DNA of 64,000 nt from Silene conica (lineage: Eukaryota > Streptophyta > Magnoliopsida > Caryophyllales > Caryophyllaceae). The stretch covers positions 2,838,269 to 2,902,268 of the forward strand of contig CM055311.2 in assembly GCA_029255685.2 (NCBI GenBank). Reading direction: 5' to 3'. Under the pieces are notes generated by a model that saw only the letters and a program-made list of their open reading frames with translations, did no database searches and was not told where the DNA came from. Shown here piece after piece: positions 57,911 through 64,000 of this stretch (position 1 is the first letter of the stretch; each line of letters opens with the position of its first letter). The position numbers were made by a program, and so were the translations under genes.

Positions 57911-58341
57911 GTAAGCTTCTCGGCACTTCCGTTATGACCCCGAATTACCTATAATAACGTGACAATGCTATGAAAACATAGAAAGTGCGTGAAAATAGCA
58001 TGTGACGATATTTAAGGCTAAAAAGAAGAAATAAACGAGAAAAACGATGTAAAATCTAGACAAAGTAGAGGGAATTAGCAACGGGAATAGGGTCCTACAA
58101 GGAAATAAAACATAGGTTTTAATAGTTCTTACAACACTTCAAATCATTAGCAAAATAAGTGAAAAACTAAGCTCCTTGATCATCCCGTAGGGAGCTACCC
58201 TTAGTTCCCATTGATCCATCAAGCTTGTTTTTCCTTTCCCTTATCTTTGCTTGCATGCCCTAATTCAAATAAGAAGAGCTTCCATATCACAACTTGTATC
58301 ATAATACTAAAGTTGGGATTAACATAAAATAGAGATAGTTA
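57911..58341. other. Sequence between the Tekay array and the Copia fragment
   Basis: No gene recognised. It may belong to the same Copia element as the gag piece that follows, since the gag frame ends at 58342 without a known border. Confidence 0.35.
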
Positions 58342-58860
58342 TTATACCAACCGAAAGAATTGCCCAACTTTAAGATCACTGAGGTATTTGGAATAGTTCC
58401 TCTTCCAATGACCTTTACCGTTGCAATAAAAGCACTTAGCCCCTTGATGGGAGCTCTTGTTGGGATTTGAGGTGCATGTCTCAGAAGACATTTTCTTTGA
58501 ATTTTTAGAAGCTTGCTTCCGTTCCATCTTACCTTTCCTTTTGAAGTTCCCTTTGCTCTTAACATTAATGTTGAGCACATCCTTAGGGGCACTAACATTT
58601 AGGCCCATATCCCTTTCTGCTTGCACAATCATATTGTGTAATTCATCAAGGGATGTCTCTTGGTTTCTCATGTTAAAATTCACCAGGAATTGAACATAAG
58701 TTTTCACCCTATACAAGGAGTGGAGGATTCTGTCAATCACAAGTTCCTTAGAAATGTCCACTTGATTCAACCTCAAGGTCTCAACGTGCTCAATTAACTT
58801 GAGCACATGAGGGCTAACCTTTTGCCCCTCCTTAAGGTTGAGATCAAAGAATGCTGATGC
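58342..58860 (-). pseudogene. gag: Second Copia gag fragment
   Basis: From about 58860 the frame reads QYEAASAFFDLNLKEGQKVS, then VLKLIEHVETLRLNQVDISK, VIDRILHSLYRVKTYVQFLV and a zinc knuckle CFYCNGKGHWKRNYSKYL in which the last Cys is Tyr (TAT). It aligns in order with the gag of the larger element to the right (SPHILNMIENIEKLETLNCK, CHHCHKTGHWRRSC) but is a different, divergent copy. It begins exactly where that element breaks off. Confidence 0.8.
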
Positions 58861-58864
58861 AGCC

Positions 58865-61230
58865 TCATATTGGACAATTCTCGAAGCCTTCGAGAACAGT
58901 TGAAGGAACTGTTTCCTCCAATGGTTGCTCGGCAGTTGGTTCTTGAACCTCCGATAACTCGAAGGTTCTATTACTCGACTTGTTCTCGAGAAATTCTTTC
59001 TCTAAGAATGTCGCACTAGCCGCAACAAAAACACGTTGTTCGGTTGGCGAGTAGAAGTAATGACCAAAAGTTCCCTTTGGATAACCTATAAAGTATGTCT
59101 TGACCGATCGCGGGCCGAGCTTATCCTCGTGTCTCCACTTGACATAAGCCTCGCAGCCCCAAACCCGTATAAAGGACAAGTTAGGGACCGTTCCCTTCCA
59201 TAATTCGTATGGAGTCTTGTCAACAGCTTTAGACGGACTTCGGTTAAGTATTAGAGCGGCCGACAAAAGAGCATAGCCCCACAATGAATCAGGCACGACG
59301 GTGTGACTCATCATGGATCGAACCATATCGAGTAGAGTTCGATTTCTCCGTTCGGACACACCATTTAATTGTGGTGTTCCAGGTGGAGTTAACTGTAGCA
59401 CGATGCCACAGTCTTTAAGGTGTTGATCAAACTCCTGTGAAAGATACTCACCACCACGATCAGAACGTAGTGCTTTAATCTTTCTACCCAGCTGGTTCTG
59501 TACCCGATTCTGGTATTCTTTGAACTTGTCAAAGGATTCAATTTTATGTTTCATCAAGTAGACATAGCCATATCTACTCAAATCATCCGTGAAAGTGATG
59601 AAATACTTATAGCCTTCTCGTGCGTTGATCGACATAGGGCCACATACGTCCGTATGTATGAGTCCTAATAGGTCGGCAGCGCGCATTCCAACACCTTTGA
59701 AGGAAATACGAGTCATCTTGCCGATCAGACATGATTCACACGTGCCATATGATTCGAAATCAAAGGGCGAGATAGCTCCGTTCTGTATGAGCTGTTTTAC
59801 GCGTTTCTCATTTATGTGTCCCATACGACAATGCCATAAGTAAGTTTGATCTTTGTCACCTACCTTTAACCTTTTATTATTCACATGTAATATCTCGGTG
59901 GTTTGATCTAAAACATAAATTCCATTCATGGAAACTGCCTTGCCATAAATCATATTGTGTAAGGAGAAAATACAGCTATTATTCTCTATTACAAATGAAA
60001 AGCCGAGTTTGTCAAGCGCAGAAACTGAAATAATGTTTTTGGACAAACTAGGAACATAATAACAGTTATATAAAAATAACTCGAATCCACTTGGAAGCTG
60101 GATCGCGTATGTTCCCTTCGAGACTGTAGCAACACGTGCTCCATTCCCGACACGCAGGTCCACCTCACCCTTGATTAGGGGTTCTTGGTTTCGGAGGCCC
60201 TGCACATGATTACATAGATGAGAACCACAACCAGTATCAAGTACCCAAGTTCCGCAACTTGCGTGGTTAATCTCAATCATGTGAATAAAAGAAGAAGAAG
60301 ACATACCAACAGGAGTAACGCGGCCTGCCTTAATGTCCTCGCGATACACGGGGCATGAGCGCCTCCAATGCCCAGTCTTGTGGCAATGGTGACATTCCAT
60401 GCTTGTATCCTTGCTCTTTATCTTGCCCTGTGAGTTGCTCGACTCACCTGGCCCACTCTTAGTAAATCCTGGTTTCTTGAACCTGGGCTTACCTACTGCT
60501 AGGTCGCCCTGAGCTTTAGCCTTCCCTTTACCCTTTCCCTTACTGGAGATCATGAGAACATCCTGCTTCATGCTCCTACTTAATTTCAGATCCTTCTCAG
60601 TCTGTACGAGAAGGGAGTGGAGCTCATGAGGAGTCTTCTTCATGTCGTTCATGTAGTAGTTGGCCCTAAAGAGGGCGAACCCATCATGAAGCGAGTGAAG
60701 CATACGATCAACGATTATGTTCTCACTGATCTTGCAGTTAAGGGTCTCCAGTTTCTCGATATTCTCAATCATGTTGAGAATATGTGGGCTAACAGCTTGG
60801 CCCTTCTGGAGTTTCGCCTCAAAGAAGCGACAGGTATGCTCATAAGAAACGATTCTCGGAGCTTTGGAGAAATCGTTAGAGAGCGTGGTGAAAATCTTGT
60901 TTGCACCATGGGATATGAAGCGTCTTTGCAAATTTGATTCCATTGCATAGATGAGTACGTTCTTTATCGCACCCGCTTCCATGACAAAGTCGCATTCCGT
61001 CAGCAATAGGCTCTAGCTCCAGCTCCAGTTCCTGGGTGTGCCGGAATAGGCTCAGTTAAATACTTAAGCTTTCCGTCAGCAATGGCAGCATTCCGTAGTG
61101 CTGCCTCCCAGTCAGAGAAGTTTGACCCATCATTCCTCAGTCTAGTTGACTGATTCATGGAGTCCATGAAGGCCTTTAGCCAGGATTCACGTGCTAGCTT
61201 GGCACTTGGCATTGGGTCTTCACCAGCCAT
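58865..61230 (-). pseudogene. Copia gag, protease and integrase; RT and RNase H missing
   Basis: ATG 61230 opens gag (MAGEDPMPSAKLARESWLKA). A frame change near 61008 moves to the frame that runs to 58865. Gag: YAMESNLQRRFISHGANKIF, zinc knuckle CHHCHKTGHWRRSC. Protease WVLDTGCGSHLCNH (D-T-G). GAG-pre-integrase segment YLWHCRMGHINEKR ... CESCLIGK. Integrase IHTDVCGPM, LRSDRGGEYLSQ and GVSERRNRT with D35E spacing. The Copia order (integrase before RT) is clear. The frame stops at 58865 in the integrase-RT linker (TVPSTVLEGFENCPI), and another Copia gag follows, so RT and RNase H are gone. Confidence 0.88.
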
Positions 61231-62886
61231 TTTAGTTATACAGCAGTTTTAATGAACGTGTTCTACACTGAAAAAGAAGATAAAACAAAACCATATAAGC
61301 AACTTATTGTTGTGATTTAAGTCTATATTAAATTGAATTTAAACTCGTAGACTCATGCATTTATATAATTGATCTCCCTCAAGAATTATATAAACGATCC
61401 CAAGACTCAATTTCCGTATATTGATAAGCCCACGGTTTGGCTAATTCCAATCGTTGGAACTCTTGGTCGATAGATTTCCGTATATCCTATCTATTAGACC
61501 ATCTCAGTCACTAGATATTATCGAGTGACCATGATGTTGAGATAAAATAAATCATCTGTTCCCACTTACCCGACGTAGAATGGGTCATATTATGCCTACC
61601 GACGAAGAAGGGATTCATGGGAGGCGGATTTATAAAGACTAGTCTCAATTTTTGGTTATACGAGGAAGACCCCATCAACTTTTATTTATTCATATTAAGT
61701 GAACTAATATCTAGCATATGCGTGAATGAATTAAATAAAGTGATGGCTTTGCAATTGACATGTGACATCTGTATTGTCACAGAAAACTAACGCGTAACCT
61801 CTACATGAGTCAGTTTTCAGGCATGATATAGGTGGTTTGGTTTTAGGCGGAATATGATGCAAGCTATTATCGATGAAAGCATAAAATGAAAGCAATAAAC
61901 GTAAATAAAAAGTCCTAGTGTGGCCTATCCTACCAAAATAAACATAAAACAACTTGGAATCCACCGTTGGACCCTAGAAGCTTGTCTTGATGTTCCATCT
62001 TGGTCCTTGCAGCGGGAGTGAGCATCCGGTCTCCGTCTTGTTTTTGGTCTTCACAAAATTACTAATTTAAATTACAAAAGTAGTCCTAGATACATTCTAA
62101 TTTAAATACAAAAGTAATTACATGGCAAAAACCCAAAACGGAGATTCAAGATCTCAAGATTACAAGCAAGACTGTGTCCCATCATTACGGTGACACAATC
62201 TTCTAAGGCCACACTAAGTTACAACCGTTTGCAAAATTAAATACGTTATTGAAAGCATTCATTAGACATTCAACAAGACGATAAATAAAATGCATCAACT
62301 AAATTAAAATTCATACATGACATAATACTGTTATTATGATTAACAAATTTTTACCAAACCACCTTTTAGGATTAAAATTATGTGATTATACCGTTTTAAC
62401 CACTTTAATTTTAATAAGTTTATAATCCTATTATTTTAAACCGTTTTAAAATAATATGTATCAAACGAGGGTGAACCGTTTCACAAAATTAATAATATAC
62501 TATTTTCGTATATAGTATATTACTAAAGGCCATGTGAAAATAAAACATGTTATTTTCGGAAAATAAAAAAAAACGAGTCTGTTACAGGGGTGGTCTACCG
62601 ACCGAAAAAACAGGTCTACCGACCACCTGACGAAAAAAAAAAATTTTTTTTTTTTTTTAAAGCAGAATGGTCGACCGACCCGAAAAACAGGTCGACCGAC
62701 CACAAAACACGAAACCGAGTTTCTGAACACGATTTCTCACAAAAGATAAACTGTCGAAACAGAAAAACACGCAGGAGGCGGTCGACCGACCGCGACGGGG
62801 GGTCGATCGACCGACTTGGCGGCAGAAGACGATTTTTCAGGTTTTAAAACTTACGAAAAACACAAAGGTAAAATTTTCATGGCCTG
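61231..62886 (-). other. Copia leader between PBS and gag, with GC-rich palindromes
   Basis: 1.65 kb without a gene. At 62590-62815 several copies of ggtcgaccgacc/ggtctaccgacc palindromes are spaced 30-60 bp in AT-rich sequence, with a poly-A/poly-T block at 62633-62658. The rest is AT-rich. Confidence 0.6.
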
Positions 62887-62898
62887 GCTCTAATACCA
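62887..62898 (-). other. Primer binding site of the Copia element
   Basis: The minus strand reads TGGTATTAGAGC, two bases inside the LTR: one mismatch from the usual TGGTATCAGAGC complementary to initiator tRNA-Met. Confidence 0.85.
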
Positions 62899-62900
62899 CT

Positions 62901-63903
62901 TGTGGGGAATAAAGCATGTATTCACCCTAAACTTGCAGGATTATAATGAAAAATACAGTTGTGTTTATAGTCATAAGATTAAAAAGGATAAGAAAAGAAG
63001 TACAACCTTTGGTCCTTGTGCGAAAGGCCTAAGAACAGGAATTAACACAAATTCCCTCCTATAACTTGCACCCAAGACTTAGAATGAGACGTGGCCGCGT
63101 GTGCTAGAAATCCTCTCCAACTGCCTTGCAATATTGGGAGAGCTATTTAGGTTTTTTTAGATGTGAGATCTGAGGTTTTGGGAGAAGAAAGCTCTCAAAA
63201 CCCTAATTTTTCCTTGAGATTTGTTTAAACAGTGAAACAAGAGTCCCTGATATAAGGAGAGTCCTCCTCCTTATGTAGCTCTTTTGGTCGAAATTTCCAA
63301 TAGGGTAGGAGTGGGCTTTCCACTCTTACCTTATTCTAATTTGTGATTCGACCCATTTAGCTAAACTTTATTCGCGGGTTTTGTTTATAAATCGTATGCA
63401 TGTTATCAGATATTAATGCAGTCGATGTATTAATAATGGTCTGATAAAATTACGATATTGTATAATTACCCAAATTAATATAACTGTTTATATTAATACG
63501 CGAATACAATATTTAATTAAATATAACCGTTTATATTTAATTTTACGAATTAATCATGCAATCTGTATTAGCTAAAATTATTAATCCGTATTAAATAATA
63601 ATCTCAACATCTTATTGACTAATTTAATAGTCAATACCTCTGACTAACTGTTTAGTCATATCCGGCATAAATGTGATTGTATTTTCATACCTTCACATCT
63701 CTCAAACGTGTCCTATAGGTGTGACGTATAGGGACCAGTTGATCACCGCCATCCGTATGACAATAACGTCAAACTTATCTAGCAAGCCCACCGTTATTGA
63801 TAAACGTGGATCAACTGGTAATAATACAAAAGTATGCCCTTGTGATCCTTAAAGAGATTTAATAAGTCATTGTACTTAATTGTCAAGGACACCAGCCCCA
63901 ACA
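62901..63903 (-). repeat. 5' LTR of the Copia element
   Basis: On the minus strand it starts TGTTGGGGCTGGTGTCC (63903) and ends TTCCCCACA (62901), a perfect TGTTGGGG/CCCCACA-type end pair next to the PBS. 1003 bp. A related fragment is at 690-1386. The 3' LTR of this element is not in the window. Confidence 0.85.
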
Positions 63904-64000
63904 AGTTAGGCATCCCAATCGGTAAAGTTTTCCCCATTGTTTTCTAGCTTACAACGATCCATGAAGGATCGTAACCATGAAGTGTTGAGAGTAGTGGAAG
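63904..64000. other. Flank beyond the Copia LTR
   Basis: 97 bases to the window edge, no feature. agtta (63904-63908) would be the target duplication, but its partner is not available. Confidence 0.3.

Noticed and set aside
62500-62847. ORFs across the ggtcgaccgacc array
   Set aside because: Created by the repeat units and poly-A/T runs; non-coding Copia leader.

Overview
This window is plant nuclear DNA, almost certainly intergenic heterochromatin of a eudicot. The evidence is full-length Ty3/gypsy elements of plant-only lineages (Athila, Tekay/Del chromovirus, Tat/Retand), Copia parts, CACTA, hAT, Stowaway-like and Helitron ends, tRNA-derived SINEs and a LINE tail, in an AT-rich background with no rRNA or tRNA genes. 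The MITE types and the Retand-like element are compatible with Caryophyllales, but that is only a guess. I see one convincing host gene: a 98-codon ORF at 9680-9976 (+) for a small MGNC-type protein.

Layout. 1-1697: overlapping LTR remnants. 1698-7926: a decayed minus-strand Tat/Retand element, cut off before integrase and carrying a ~1.1 kb insertion in gag (4969-6066). 7927-11452: an hAT remnant, a Stowaway-like MITE, the host gene with a MITE in its promoter, and small repeats. 11467-12760: a 5'-truncated LINE with 14-bp target-site duplications. 12926-42797: what I interpret as one CACTA transposon (CACTA-like ends, subterminal gtcgcca repeats, TGT duplication). It is swollen to about 30 kb by two complete Athila-type elements, at 14517-26284 (TSD aaatc) and 30162-42465 (TSD gtatg), and also holds two related SINEs and a Helitron-like 3' end. 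42809-43857: a non-autonomous hAT element (TSD gtcatagt) abutting the CACTA duplication. 44136-57910: a Tekay-type chromovirus in an LTR-sharing array (truncated pol, LTR, complete gag-pol, LTR), with a ~3 kb solo LTR nested five bases from the end of the last LTR. 57911-63903: a minus-strand Copia element with LTR, PBS, gag, protease and integrase but no reverse transcriptase, fused to a second Copia gag.

How the parts relate. The first Athila element has gag, protease, RT, RNase H, integrase and the extra Athila ORF in order, but carries three in-frame TAG codons and has glycine where the second catalytic Asp of integrase is expected. The second Athila element has gag-protease and the Athila ORF but no RT, RNase H or integrase at all, although its LTRs are still similar. 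It therefore looks like a non-autonomous partner mobilised in trans. The Tekay element is nearly intact (one TGA in gag). The signal I consider least explained is a set of GC-rich palindromic arrays. They lie at the same relative position in both Athila elements (between the gag/pol block and the Athila ORF), again in the LTRs of the second, and in the Copia leader, each with a different sequence.
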